A stretch of DNA of 64,000 bases from Paenibacillus piri (GCF_004354045.1 NZ_SMRT01000009.1:124001-188000); one strand, 5' to 3'. Positions 48,714 through 57,347 are shown, numbered from the stretch's first letter. Notes: generated by a model from the letters alone, not told the origin. Made by a program: numbers and translations.

Positions 48714-50342
48714 ATGAACATCACCAAGAAAACGGCAGGTCTTTATTGGAAGTTGGCAGTTGCGATCACAGTTTTGTGTGTGGCGAGTTTGATTGTATGG
48801 CGGACTCATGTACCCCAGAGCCGGCTGACTCAATTGTCGGCTGCCGATGCGCAGAAGAACGGTTCCGCTAAAATGATCGCAATGCCCGTCAGCTACCAGG
48901 TTGTCGAGGATTACGAGAGCTCGAACGGCAATTTGCCGCAGCATCAGTTCGGCCCTTTGCAGCTGAATAAGGCTAAAGTAAACCGTGGGGTTCAGTATCA
49001 AGCAAATCAGGGGCATGTTCTGGGCGAGTTCGCTTCGCCGGACGGCCTGCGGATGGTTTATTTTATCCAACGGCAGCAGCTGCAGCAGGAGCAGTCCGGT
49101 TGGGCTCAAGTCGACATGGTCGCATATGAACCGCAATCACAGCAAATGATGATCGAACCGATCGGATTTACGTACGGCGATCATCTGGAATCGGCTTTAC
49201 AGTCGACTACCATGTGCGGTTATTTATCGAATGAGACATTTCTATATACGACCGTCAGGAACGAGGACGAGATGTGGGTATACAGGGTCAATCAATATGA
49301 TTTGGCCCATAAAAAGGTGACGCCGCTCATGGAGCTTTACCGTGTTCCGTATACGTCGGCTGCCGGCGAGCTTCCGGTTATTTACAGCACGCAGTTGACT
49401 CCGGACAAAAAACATCTGTTCGTCCGCGATAGCATCAACGGTATTACCGCATACAGCCTGGAAACCGGCGAGAAAAAGCAGGCTGCTCCGGGATCGAACG
49501 AAATCAAGCCCGACGAATATTTTGAGCTGCGGGCTGACGGCGGAGCGGCGGTATACGGCACGGCCCGCTACCAGAACGATTTATGGTGGTTCGATCCGGC
49601 CGCCGGTACGGCGCGACAGCCGTTTACGGCGGAGCAAGGGCTGGTCGATGTCGGAGCGGATGCAAAAGGAAATTTGATGTATTATAATTTTACTTACGAC
49701 CGCGCGGCGGATAATTGGATGACAGGCGAGACGCAAAAGCTGCTCCTACCCAAAGGGGTACAGGTCATGGATGCGCAAGGCAATCCGGTCAAACGGTTCA
49801 GTCTGCCGAAAGAGTCGAAGGAGCGTCTTGAGTTCGGCGGCTATAGCGAAAGCAAGAAAGCGGTGCTGCTTCATAAATTTGCAGCCGCGGTCAACAACAA
49901 CGGACAGCCTTTCAAAAAAACGGACAGCTGGCTGCTGGGCGATTTGACTACCGGCTCGATGACGCCGCTGAATAAAGTGGACGTGCCCGACAGTTGGGAT
50001 AAAAAAGATGTCGTCTTCGGAAATGTGACCGTCAATGTCGCGGCCGTTTCCGCCGAGCAGCAAGTATTTGTAAATACGGCAGATAATACGTATTATATGT
50101 GCCGATGGAAGACGAAGCTGGTTCGGCTGCTGGACGAAGACGATACCGTTTTGTACCAGGATGAACAGAACAAGCGGATTTATGTCAGCTCATTGACGAG
50201 ACCCGATCTGGTCGTTGCGGCGCTGAGCTATAAGAAATATAATTGGGACAATCAGAGGTTCAGCTGGTTGAACGGGCATTGGATCACCCGCAGCCAAAAG
50301 CTGCCTGAAGGCGATAAAATGTACTTTTTCCAATGGAATTAA
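48714..50342 (+). CDS. Membrane-anchored beta-rich protein of unknown function
   Basis: A 542-residue protein with an N-terminal signal anchor (LYWKLAVAITVLCVASLIVW) and an extracytoplasmic region rich in beta strands. Repeats such as VYRVNQYDLAHKKVTPLMEL and QNDLWWFDPAAG suggest a beta-propeller-like fold, but no WD or Kelch signature is clear. ATG 48714 has GTGGGGAAT upstream. A stem of AATATGCCG and its complement (50344-50374) follows the gene with no T-run. I do not recognise the family and give no function. Confidence 0.7.
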   Translation: MNITKKTAGLYWKLAVAITVLCVASLIVWRTHVPQSRLTQLSAADAQKNGSAKMIAMPVSYQVVEDYESSNGNLPQHQFGPLQLNKAKVNRGVQYQANQGHVLGEFASPDGLRMVYFIQRQQLQQEQSGWAQVDMVAYEPQSQQMMIEPIGFTYGDHLESALQSTTMCGYLSNETFLYTTVRNEDEMWVYRVNQYDLAHKKVTPLMELYRVPYTSAAGELPVIYSTQLTPDKKHLFVRDSINGITAYSLETGEKKQAAPGSNEIKPDEYFELRADGGAAVYGTARYQNDLWWFDPAAGTARQPFTAEQGLVDVGADAKGNLMYYNFTYDRAADNWMTGETQKLLLPKGVQVMDAQGNPVKRFSLPKESKERLEFGGYSESKKAVLLHKFAAAVNNNGQPFKKTDSWLLGDLTTGSMTPLNKVDVPDSWDKKDVVFGNVTVNVAAVSAEQQVFVNTADNTYYMCRWKTKLVRLLDEDDTVLYQDEQNKRIYVSSLTRPDLVVAALSYKKYNWDNQRFSWLNGHWITRSQKLPEGDKMYFFQWN

Positions 50343-50343
50343 C

Positions 50344-50374
50344 GGCATATTTTGCTATCTATTTGAATATGCCG
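50344..50374 (+). other. Hairpin between the 48714 gene and the NOL1/NOP2 gene
   Basis: CGGCATATT and AATATGCCG form a nine-pair stem with a 13-base loop just after the stop codon. No T-run follows, so it is a poor terminator; it may protect the 3' end. Confidence 0.4.
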
Positions 50375-50402
50375 CATAAATACGGCTGCGGAAGGTTGGA
50401 CA

Positions 50403-52145
50403 ATGATGGGCAGATTGTTGCCTGAAGCTTTTTTAGCGAAAATGAAACGAATGCTGGGTGACGATTACCCGGCTTTCTACGCCTCATACGACGACCCCAG
50501 ATGGTACGGGCTGAGGGTAAATACGTTGAAATGCAGCAATTCGGAATTTTTGGATTTGACGGATTTTCGGCTGGAGCCGATTCCGTGGGCCCGGACGGGC
50601 TATTATTACCGCGAGGAGGACCGGCCGGGCAAGCATCCGCATTACCACGCGGGCTTATATTATATTCAGGAGCCAAGTGCGATGGCACCCGTGGAGCTGT
50701 TGGACGTGCGTCCCGGTGAACGGGTGCTCGATTTATGTGCGGCGCCGGGAGGCAAAACGACGCAAATCGCGGCGAAGCTGGCAGGTCAGGGCTTGCTTGT
50801 AATGAACGATATCCATCCGGACCGGGTAAAGGCGCTTGTGAAAAATATCGAGCTATGCGGCGTGCGCAACGCGGTCGTGCTGAACGAGCAGCCGGACAAG
50901 CTGCAAAGGCCGTTCGGCGCGTTTTTTGATAAAATTTTGATCGATGCGCCGTGCTCGGGCGAAGGCATGTTCCGCAAGGAAGAAGATATGGCCAAGGCGT
51001 GGCAGCCCGACTGGGTGACGAAATACGCAGCCATGCAGCGCGAGCTGCTGCGGCAGGCGGCGGTCATGCTCAGGCCGGGCGGCCGGATGGTATATTCCAC
51101 CTGCACCTTCTCGCCGGAGGAAAACGAAGCGATGATCGCCGAATTTATCGAGGCGCATCCGCAGTTCAGCGTACGGCAGATCGAGGCTGTGAACGGGTTA
51201 AGCTCCGGCCGCTCCGAATGGGTGGATCTGGCTGCGGATCTGGCTGCGAATGAAGCGGCGGAGCGGGTACGGTCAGGCAACGATGAGCGCGAGCGTGAGC
51301 ATAGGCTTGAAGGTTCCCGGTTGCGCAGACCGGGCAACGGTCGAGCGGGAATGCCGGCGTCCGGCATGGAGAAAGCATCGGCGGCAATAAAGGCGCAAGC
51401 TATTGTACCGCCGCCGTCAGAATCAGGCTCCGTGGAGATTTCCGACGGCGCGAAACGGGCGGTGGAAGGAACCGCCAGGCTGTGGCCGCATCTCCTGCGC
51501 GGAGAAGGGCATTTTGTGGCAGTGCTCGAGCATGCCGCCACGCCGGCGAATGACGAGAGCGGGGATGCCGGGAAGCATTCGGAGCTGCGAAGCGAGACGG
51601 GGCAGGCCAAGACGGAGGTGATTCAGACGGGCCAAGAAACGAGGCGGCAGCGCGGCTCCGAGACTGCATTACGTCCGTCCGTGAAGCAGAGAAGTCAGCC
51701 GGCCGTCGATATGCAGCCGCTGTATCGGTTTATGGAAGAACTTGCGCCGACTGTTCAGGTCGGCCGTCTTGTGCTGTATGGCGAACACGCGTATGCAGCG
51801 CCTGACGGGCTGCCGGATCTGCACGGCATCCGGGTAATCCGGCCGGGCTGGTATTTGGGCAGTATACGCAAGCAGCGCTTCGAGCCGTCGCAAGCATTGG
51901 CGATGGGGCTGCATGCGGACGATGCCGTGCGCACGGTGCGGCTTGCCGCCCGGGACGATGACGCATTGCGGTATTTGAAGGGGGAGACGCTGGACATGGC
52001 CGGCGAACGGGTCGTAAGAAGCGATGAGAGCGTACCGGCAAAAGGCTATTGTCTCGTCTGCGTGGACGGGTATCCGGTCGGCTGGGGCAAATGGCTGGAC
52101 GGTATGCTGAAAAATGAATATCCCGCCGGTTGGAGGTGGATATAG
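50403..52145 (+). CDS. NOL1/NOP2/sun-family rRNA m5C methyltransferase (long form)
   Basis: A 580-residue RsmB/RsmF-type rRNA cytosine-5 methyltransferase. S-adenosylmethionine binding is at LCAAPGGKTTQIAAK (residues 111-125); the catalytic cysteines are in DAPCSGEGMFRKEED (184) and STCTFSPEENEAM (234). The C-terminal region ends with GYCLVCVDGYPVGWGKWLDG, an RNA-binding part like that of RsmF. An insertion of about 85 residues (265-355) rich in charged and Ala residues, and a second disordered stretch at 376-435, break the fold compared with the paralogue at 55848. ATG 50403 has GGAAGG upstream. It is followed without a gap by the pseudouridine synthase gene. Confidence 0.88.
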   Translation: MMGRLLPEAFLAKMKRMLGDDYPAFYASYDDPRWYGLRVNTLKCSNSEFLDLTDFRLEPIPWARTGYYYREEDRPGKHPHYHAGLYYIQEPSAMAPVELLDVRPGERVLDLCAAPGGKTTQIAAKLAGQGLLVMNDIHPDRVKALVKNIELCGVRNAVVLNEQPDKLQRPFGAFFDKILIDAPCSGEGMFRKEEDMAKAWQPDWVTKYAAMQRELLRQAAVMLRPGGRMVYSTCTFSPEENEAMIAEFIEAHPQFSVRQIEAVNGLSSGRSEWVDLAADLAANEAAERVRSGNDEREREHRLEGSRLRRPGNGRAGMPASGMEKASAAIKAQAIVPPPSESGSVEISDGAKRAVEGTARLWPHLLRGEGHFVAVLEHAATPANDESGDAGKHSELRSETGQAKTEVIQTGQETRRQRGSETALRPSVKQRSQPAVDMQPLYRFMEELAPTVQVGRLVLYGEHAYAAPDGLPDLHGIRVIRPGWYLGSIRKQRFEPSQALAMGLHADDAVRTVRLAARDDDALRYLKGETLDMAGERVVRSDESVPAKGYCLVCVDGYPVGWGKWLDGMLKNEYPAGWRWI

Positions 52146-52898
52146 TTGAAGCGAACGATGCGTTTGGAAAAGCTGCTGGCGCATACGGGCCACGGGACCC
52201 GCAGCGAAATTAAGCGAATGATGAAAACCGGTACCGTTTCGGTTAACGGCCGTCCGGTTAAAGACGGGGGGATGCAGGTCGATCCCACCCGCGATGAAAT
52301 CGCGGTGGACGGGGAGGCTATCTTTTATCGCGAGTTTATCTATATCATGATGAATAAACCTCAGGGCGTCATATCGGCAACGGAAGATACGCGGGAGCGG
52401 ACCGTGATCGATTTGCTGGATCCGGAACACCGGCAGTTTGAGCCGTTTCCGGTCGGCCGTCTGGATAAAGATACGGAAGGGCTGCTGCTGCTGACCAATG
52501 ACGGCAAGCTCGCGCATAATCTGCTTTCCCCGCGCAAGCATGTGCCCAAAACGTATTTTGCCGAAATCGAGGGGCAGGTTACCGAAGAAGACCGGCAGTC
52601 GTTTGCAAAAGGAGTTGCCTTGGATGACGGCTATGTGACGATGCCGGCGGAGCTTGTTATTTTGAAATCCGGAGCGCCTGAGTATGGTGAACTATCGAAG
52701 ATCGAGCTGACGATCATGGAAGGTAAGTTTCATCAAGTGAAACGAATGTTCCAGGCCGTCGGCAAAAATGTCGTTTATTTAAAACGGCTGTCGATGGGTC
52801 CGCTGCAGCTGGACGAACATTTGGCTGCGGGCTCCTGCCGCGAGCTGACTGCGGAAGAGCTGCATGAGCTGCAGCAGTCCGGACAGTCTGGGAAGTAG
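52146..52898 (+). CDS. Pseudouridine synthase, RsuA/RluB/RluE family
   Basis: A 250-residue rRNA pseudouridine synthase. An S4 RNA-binding domain at residues 3-50 (RLEKLLAHTGHGTRSEIKRM) leads to the catalytic domain with PVGRLDKDTEGLLLLTNDG (catalytic Asp), LIELTIMEGKFHQVKRMF-type final motif (here KIELTIMEGKFHQVKRMFQA) and LKRLSMGPLQL. The start TTG 52146 follows directly on the methyltransferase stop and has GGAGGTGG nine bases upstream; the two are one operon, both acting on rRNA. The exact target (16S U516 or 23S) is not clear. Confidence 0.93.
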   Translation: MKRTMRLEKLLAHTGHGTRSEIKRMMKTGTVSVNGRPVKDGGMQVDPTRDEIAVDGEAIFYREFIYIMMNKPQGVISATEDTRERTVIDLLDPEHRQFEPFPVGRLDKDTEGLLLLTNDGKLAHNLLSPRKHVPKTYFAEIEGQVTEEDRQSFAKGVALDDGYVTMPAELVILKSGAPEYGELSKIELTIMEGKFHQVKRMFQAVGKNVVYLKRLSMGPLQLDEHLAAGSCRELTAEELHELQQSGQSGK

Positions 52899-52942
52899 CA
52901 GCTGAGGAAGCGCTCAGGAAGGTTAAATCGGGGAGGAGAACG

Positions 52943-53746
52943 ATGGCGAATTTTTCAATGCTCGCCCTGGATGTGGACGGCACCTTGCTGAATGACCAGC
53001 ATGAAATAACAGCCCTTACCAGGCAGGCGCTGTTGCAGGTTCACTCGGCCGGAGTGAAGATTGTACTGTGCACGGGCAGAGGGCCTGGGAACGCTGTTCC
53101 GATTTTGGAACAATTGGGTCTGGAAGGCGTGCTGATTACCCATAATGGCGCAGCCACTGTTCAGACACCGGGAAACGTGCTGCTGCACGAATGCGGATTT
53201 TCGGTTATCGAGGTCGCAGCGTTGATACGCTACTGCAGGGAAAAGCGGGTGCATTTCGATGTGAGCACAACTTTTGGCATGTATGTGAACAACCGGCTCG
53301 GGCTTGCGGAGGCGGAGATGTATAAGAAATTTATGCTTGAGCCGGAGCATGTCGACGATCTGTCGTTATTGGACGGCAAGCTGGTCAAATATACGCTGTT
53401 CGGCACTCCCGGCCAGTTGGATGAAGTGGAGCGGGAAATGCCGCATATCGGGCTCCCGGATAGTCTTCAATATATTCGTAGCGGCGATTTTTTTATCGAT
53501 GTCATGAGCATGGAAGCGTCCAAGGGAAAGGCGCTCGAGCAACTGGCGGTTCGGTGGAACATGCACCCGGAACGGATTATGGCAATGGGGAATTATTACA
53601 ACGATCTCGAAATGATCCAATATGCCGGACTGGGCATTGCCATGGACAACTCGCCCGATGCCGTGAAAGCGGCCGCAGATGCCGTTACCGGCTCAAATAA
53701 TGAAGATGGCGTTTATACCGCCTTAGTGCGATTCGGTCTCATTTAA
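52943..53746 (+). CDS. Cof-type HAD family hydrolase
   Basis: A 267-residue HAD phosphatase of the Cof/YkrA group (class IIB cap). Motif I is LALDVDGTLLNDQHEI with nucleophile Asp, motif II TGRGPGN region, and motif III lysine in MEASKGKALEQL. Motif IV reads MGNYYNDLEMI in place of the common GDxxND, so the first Mg-binding Asp of the pair is Asn. That change may alter metal binding or be a subfamily trait. ATG 52943 has GGGGAGGAGAACG upstream. It dephosphorylates an unknown sugar or nucleotide phosphate. Confidence 0.9.
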   Translation: MANFSMLALDVDGTLLNDQHEITALTRQALLQVHSAGVKIVLCTGRGPGNAVPILEQLGLEGVLITHNGAATVQTPGNVLLHECGFSVIEVAALIRYCREKRVHFDVSTTFGMYVNNRLGLAEAEMYKKFMLEPEHVDDLSLLDGKLVKYTLFGTPGQLDEVEREMPHIGLPDSLQYIRSGDFFIDVMSMEASKGKALEQLAVRWNMHPERIMAMGNYYNDLEMIQYAGLGIAMDNSPDAVKAAADAVTGSNNEDGVYTALVRFGLI

Positions 53747-53783
53747 CCGATTGAACTGTAACCTGGACCTTATATTGTCAATG

Positions 53784-53819
53784 ACAAAAAAACCGGACGC
53801 GAAGAGTGACCGGTTTTTC
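53784..53819 (+). terminator. Terminator after the Cof gene
   Basis: AAAACCGG and CCGGTTTTT pair around a 13-base loop; A residues before and T residues after. Confidence 0.75.
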
Positions 53820-53999
53820 GCCGTTGGGTCGATTATGGATAATCGTCGCATCAACGGTGACAAAAATGCGGCTCCCGAAGCTTGCAGCAAGCTCAGAGGA
53901 TGGGGCCGCCCTTTGCCTTTACGGGGAATTTGGCCCATGTGCGCCAAGCAGCTGCCGTACGGTGGGCAATGACTATTGCCGTTTATTTAATTGTTGAGC

Positions 54000-54092
54000 T
54001 TACAGCCAGCCGGTACGGGATACAATGACCAACAGGATGAACAAAACCAGAATAGTGCCAGTGCTTGTGTGAAATCCTCCAACTCCAGACAT
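54000..54092 (-). CDS. YjcZ-like small sporulation peptide (30 aa)
   Basis: A 30-residue ORF whose product starts MSGVGGFHTSTG, has a hydrophobic core (TILVLFILLVIVSR), and ends with Trp-Leu. This matches the YjcZ-family pattern of Gly-rich head followed by a FILLVIV helix, found in sporulating Bacillota. GGGAGGAATC lies seven bases before ATG 54092. It is too short for ordinary gene calling. The function of the family is not established; spore association is reported for relatives. Confidence 0.7.
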   Translation of the reverse strand: MSGVGGFHTSTGTILVLFILLVIVSRTGWL

Positions 54093-54340
54093 GCTGATTC
54101 CTCCCATTTGATTGTATTAACCGATGAACAAGACGGTCTGCTTCAAAGCGAGTGATTCATCGGCAGAAGCCTTATATTTTGTTGGGTTAACCTTGTTACC
54201 GGTCTACTCTATAATATGATAAATATCACGGACCGATTGGACTTCTGCCCCTGTGCATATTTTTTGGGCTTAATAGGACACGCTAGTAGAGGTGGTTTTT
54301 AAAGGAATGACGACCAAATAGTCCACTGGAGGCGGGAACA

Positions 54341-55417
54341 ATGACCGATGTTAGGCTTAGAACGGATTTGAAGACGACAGGCGGAGAAGTAAGCGACATT
54401 CTGTGGAACCATCAGTTTATCGGTACGATGACGCTGGTCTATCGTGAAGGAGACCGTATTTCGGGCGCTATCCAATTGGAAGAAGAGAGCCTCCCCCGCA
54501 GTGCCAAGCCGCGCGTTATTCAGGAATTGCAGCAGCATATCCAAATGCAGATGAACGCATTAGGAGCTCAGACCTGCGATGTCATCGTCACCTATGGTCC
54601 TTACAACCAGATTATTGCGACTCAGGCCGCAGAAGCCGGACTGTCGAACGACGAAGAAGACCATGATTATGATTTGGATTGGACCGATGAAGACAGATTT
54701 GAAGATGAGGATCTCATCGAGCAAAATGAATACGTGATGGACGCCGAGTCCGGGCTGTCGGCTATTCGCAGCGCGGATAACCCGGACGGCTATTATGAGC
54801 TGATGATCGTGGCCGAATCGCGAAATAAAGTGGAATATCATATTTATGACGATGGGCAGGAGCTGGTGGCGGAAGCGGCTATCCGGATTGAGAATCGGGA
54901 AATTGGCGGCACCGTAACCTGGATGGATGAGCCGGATGATGATGAGATCGAAGCTGTAGCCGATCTGATCGTCAGCGATTTCGATGAGGATGAAGTGGAT
55001 ACTTTCGTGCTGCATATGAAATGGAAACACGACATTATCGAAACGATAGAGCTTACGCATGAGGATTTGTTTGAGGGCGAGGATGGCCTTGAAGCCTTGC
55101 AGGATGTGGACTTGGACGAGGACGATTACACCATCGTGCTGGGCCGTGACGACGGCGATACGCTAACTTATGAAATATATCAGCAATCGCACGGCGGACT
55201 GCCGATCGGTACGGCAACCGTCGATATTAGCGAGCGGCAGTTAACCGGTTTTATCGATTTCCGGGAGCCGGGCAATTCGGATGACCGGGAATACATTGCG
55301 ACACTGCTGATGAAGGAACTGGATAAGGAAAAAGAATTCGAGACGTTCAATATTACGATGCTGTATCAAAACAAGCCGTTTGAAGAGCTTGTGTTTGATG
55401 GCGGCGCCATTCATTGA
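54341..55417 (+). CDS. Acidic protein made of three copies of one module, unknown function
   Basis: A 358-residue soluble, very acidic protein with no signal peptide. Three related modules of about 90 residues are visible: residues 4-92, 151-237 and 263-352. Each has a strand (like LTYEIYQQSHGGLPIGTATV), a sheet-plus-turn (GTVTWMDEP or GFIDFREPG), a helix (EYIATLLMKELDKE) and a final strand of the type FETFNITMLYQNKPFEEL. A linker of Asp/Glu-rich sequence (DEEDHDYDLDWTDEDRFEDE) joins modules 1 and 2. ATG 54341 has GGAGGCGGG upstream. I do not recognise the family; acidity may suggest ion binding or a solubility role. Confidence 0.75.
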   Translation: MTDVRLRTDLKTTGGEVSDILWNHQFIGTMTLVYREGDRISGAIQLEEESLPRSAKPRVIQELQQHIQMQMNALGAQTCDVIVTYGPYNQIIATQAAEAGLSNDEEDHDYDLDWTDEDRFEDEDLIEQNEYVMDAESGLSAIRSADNPDGYYELMIVAESRNKVEYHIYDDGQELVAEAAIRIENREIGGTVTWMDEPDDDEIEAVADLIVSDFDEDEVDTFVLHMKWKHDIIETIELTHEDLFEGEDGLEALQDVDLDEDDYTIVLGRDDGDTLTYEIYQQSHGGLPIGTATVDISERQLTGFIDFREPGNSDDREYIATLLMKELDKEKEFETFNITMLYQNKPFEELVFDGGAIH

Positions 55418-55580
55418 CGCGCTCGCCTTCTCCTTGAGTCGGTAAAAAATCTCCGGCGCTGATCCGTCTTGTTCTGCCAAACCGAGGCCTATGCGGAAAC
55501 GGCATGGAGCCGACCATGATGCGCCGAAAGGTGTGAAAAGGGGCGGACAGATGGACGGACAGCGCTCCGGAGTTTTTTTC

Positions 55581-55807
55581 ATAATATCAGAATTTATATG
55601 TTTTCAGCGGAGCTGAACAATTCTGATATTGCAAGAAAACCTACATTTAAATCGCGGTCGCTCATCTTGGATAGGCCTCGATAGAGGTTTTCTTATAATA
55701 TCAGAATTTATATGTTTTCAGCGGAGCTGAACAATTCTGATATTGCAGAAAAGCTACATTTAAATCGCGGTCGCTCATCCTGGATAGGCCTCGATAGAGG
55801 TTTTCTT
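55581..55807 (-). repeat. Tandem structured repeat array 2 (114-bp period)
   Basis: Two units of 114 and 113 bp (55581-55694 and 55695-55807) differ at only three places. Read on the minus strand the layout is A-B-A-B. Element A (55746-55807 and 55633-55694) is a junction: stem AAGAAAA/TTTTCTT, hairpin CCTC-TATC-GAGG, and stem CCTA/TAGG around a 28-nt loop that contains GATGAGCGACCGCG. Element B is a hairpin with a 12-pair outer stem (AATATCAGAATT and complement), an inner TCAGC/GCTGA stem, a TCC loop and the nine-base bulge AAACATATA. It begins about 41 bases after the stop of the minus-strand methyltransferase gene. The rest of the 430-base gap 55418-55847 holds nothing else that I can identify. 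Confidence 0.92.
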
Positions 55808-55847
55808 ATTATTCCGATTTTTCAAAAAAAGCGTCTCAAAGGGGCTA

Positions 55848-57257
55848 CTAGCGCACCCGGCGCAGCCCTTTGGGGATATGGTTTTTCAGCTGGCCGCCGC
55901 TTTGCTTGCCCCAGCCGAGCGGGTGGCCGTCGACGGTGACAAGCGTCCAGCCGGCATCCGCCGCGGCGAGCGTCTCCCCGCGCAGGAAGCGCTCGATTTC
56001 CGCTGCTTCAGCGGGGAAATCGAGCGCCCGCCGCGCGGCGTCCTGCGGCAGAGCAAGAGCCAGGGCATGGGCCGGCTCGACGCGTCCCTTCTTCACCTCG
56101 GCGAGGTGAAGGCCGGCTCGCAGCACCTTCAGGCCGTGCAGCGAGCCTCTATCAAACGGGCAGCCGACCGCGGCCGGCTGCCAGTACAGCTGCTCGCCGA
56201 ACAGCAGCGGCTCCCCGGGGGGCAGTACCAGCCCCGGCAGCGCCTCGGCGGCGAAATCACGGAAGAGGCGGATCGCCTCCTCTTCCGGCCTGGACGGGCC
56301 GCCGCGCCTTGCGGCGGCCGTGGCGACGCCCCGAGGCCCGCGCTGTGCGGCGCGGGCCTCGGGGCTGGCGGCTGCCGCCCGGACGCTCGTCGCCGGCAGC
56401 GCCCCGCCGGACTCGCTGCCTTTGCGCAGCAGCGCGACGAAATGGCCCTCGCCCGCGTGAAGATGCGGCCAGATCCGTTCCGTCCGCAGCAGCGTAAACG
56501 CCGGATATTGCCCGATCAGCGCCGCTATCGTCCGTTCGTTCTCCTGCTCGTTGAACGTGCAGGTGGAGTAAGCGAGCAGACCGCCGGTCTTCAACATGGT
56601 GGCCGCAGCCTGCAATATATCCGTTTGCCGCGCGGCGCACATCGCCACATGTGCGGGCGACCATTCCTCGACCGCCTGCGGGTCTTTGCGGAACATGCCT
56701 TCGCCCGAACAGGGGGCGTCGACCATGATTTTGTCGAAAAAGGCCGGAAACTTCGCGGCCAGCGGGTCCGGCGCGGATTGGGTGACGACTGCGTTGGCGA
56801 TGCCCATCCGCTCGATATTTTCCGATAAAATTTTGGCGCGAGCCGGATGAATTTCATTGGCGATCAGCAGCCCCTCGCCCTGCAGCTTGGCTCCGATTTG
56901 GGTGGACTTGCCGCCCGGGGCGGCCGCCAGATCGAGCACAATATCGCCCGGCTGCGGGTTTAACAGCTCGACCGCCGACATCGCCGAAGGCTCCTGGATG
57001 TAGTATAAGCCGGCAGCGTGATACGGGTGCTTGCCGGGCCTCGCCGTATCCGGATACGAATAGCCGGTTTCGCACCATTCCACCGGCTTCAAGCCGAATA
57101 AAGCTTGTATTCGCCCAAGCTCGTCGGTCCGGACTTTGGCCGGATTTATGCGCAAGCCTTGCGTCCGCGGCTGCTTGTAGCTCGCCAAAAACGGCGCGGC
57201 CTGTTCGCCAAGCTGCGCGGTCATTTGTTCGATAAACGAAGGAGGTAAGGAAATCAT
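55848..57257 (-). CDS. NOL1/NOP2/sun-family rRNA m5C methyltransferase (short form)
   Basis: A 469-residue paralogue of the protein at 50403. The SAM motif LDLAAAPGGKSTQIGAK, the catalytic cysteines in DAPCSGEGMFRKDPQ and YSTCTFNEQENE, and IWPHLHAGEGHFVALLRK are in the same order. The C-terminal PUA-like/RNA-binding part ends with TLVTVDGHPLGWGKQSGG. A single low-complexity linker (AAAASPEARAAQRGPRG) replaces the two insertions of the long form. ATG 57257 has GAGGAGT nine bases upstream. The 3' UTR holds the structured array. It probably methylates a different rRNA cytosine than its paralogue. Confidence 0.9.
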   Translation of the reverse strand: MISLPPSFIEQMTAQLGEQAAPFLASYKQPRTQGLRINPAKVRTDELGRIQALFGLKPVEWCETGYSYPDTARPGKHPYHAAGLYYIQEPSAMSAVELLNPQPGDIVLDLAAAPGGKSTQIGAKLQGEGLLIANEIHPARAKILSENIERMGIANAVVTQSAPDPLAAKFPAFFDKIMVDAPCSGEGMFRKDPQAVEEWSPAHVAMCAARQTDILQAAATMLKTGGLLAYSTCTFNEQENERTIAALIGQYPAFTLLRTERIWPHLHAGEGHFVALLRKGSESGGALPATSVRAAAASPEARAAQRGPRGVATAAARRGGPSRPEEEAIRLFRDFAAEALPGLVLPPGEPLLFGEQLYWQPAAVGCPFDRGSLHGLKVLRAGLHLAEVKKGRVEPAHALALALPQDAARRALDFPAEAAEIERFLRGETLAAADAGWTLVTVDGHPLGWGKQSGGQLKNHIPKGLRRVR

Positions 57258-57282
57258 ATTGAACGTACTCCTCATTTTTTAA

Positions 57283-57347
57283 ACTTTGCTTCGCACAACC
57301 TAGATAAACGTGCTCGTCCGCTAATGACGCGAAACCGTTTATCCTTG
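57283..57347 (+). repeat. Dispersed ~65-bp element, copy 3
   Basis: It aligns with the copy at 43847 over its full length and with 30057 over the first half. Here AACC/GGTT and GATAAACG/CGTTTATC pair as one long stem with a 25-base loop that contains GCTCGTCCGCTAA. It lies between the methyltransferase start (minus) and the queD promoter (plus). Confidence 0.75.

Noticed and set aside
55581-55807. CRISPR array
   Set aside because: Only two units, the units are almost wholly identical with no variable spacers, and no cas genes are present.
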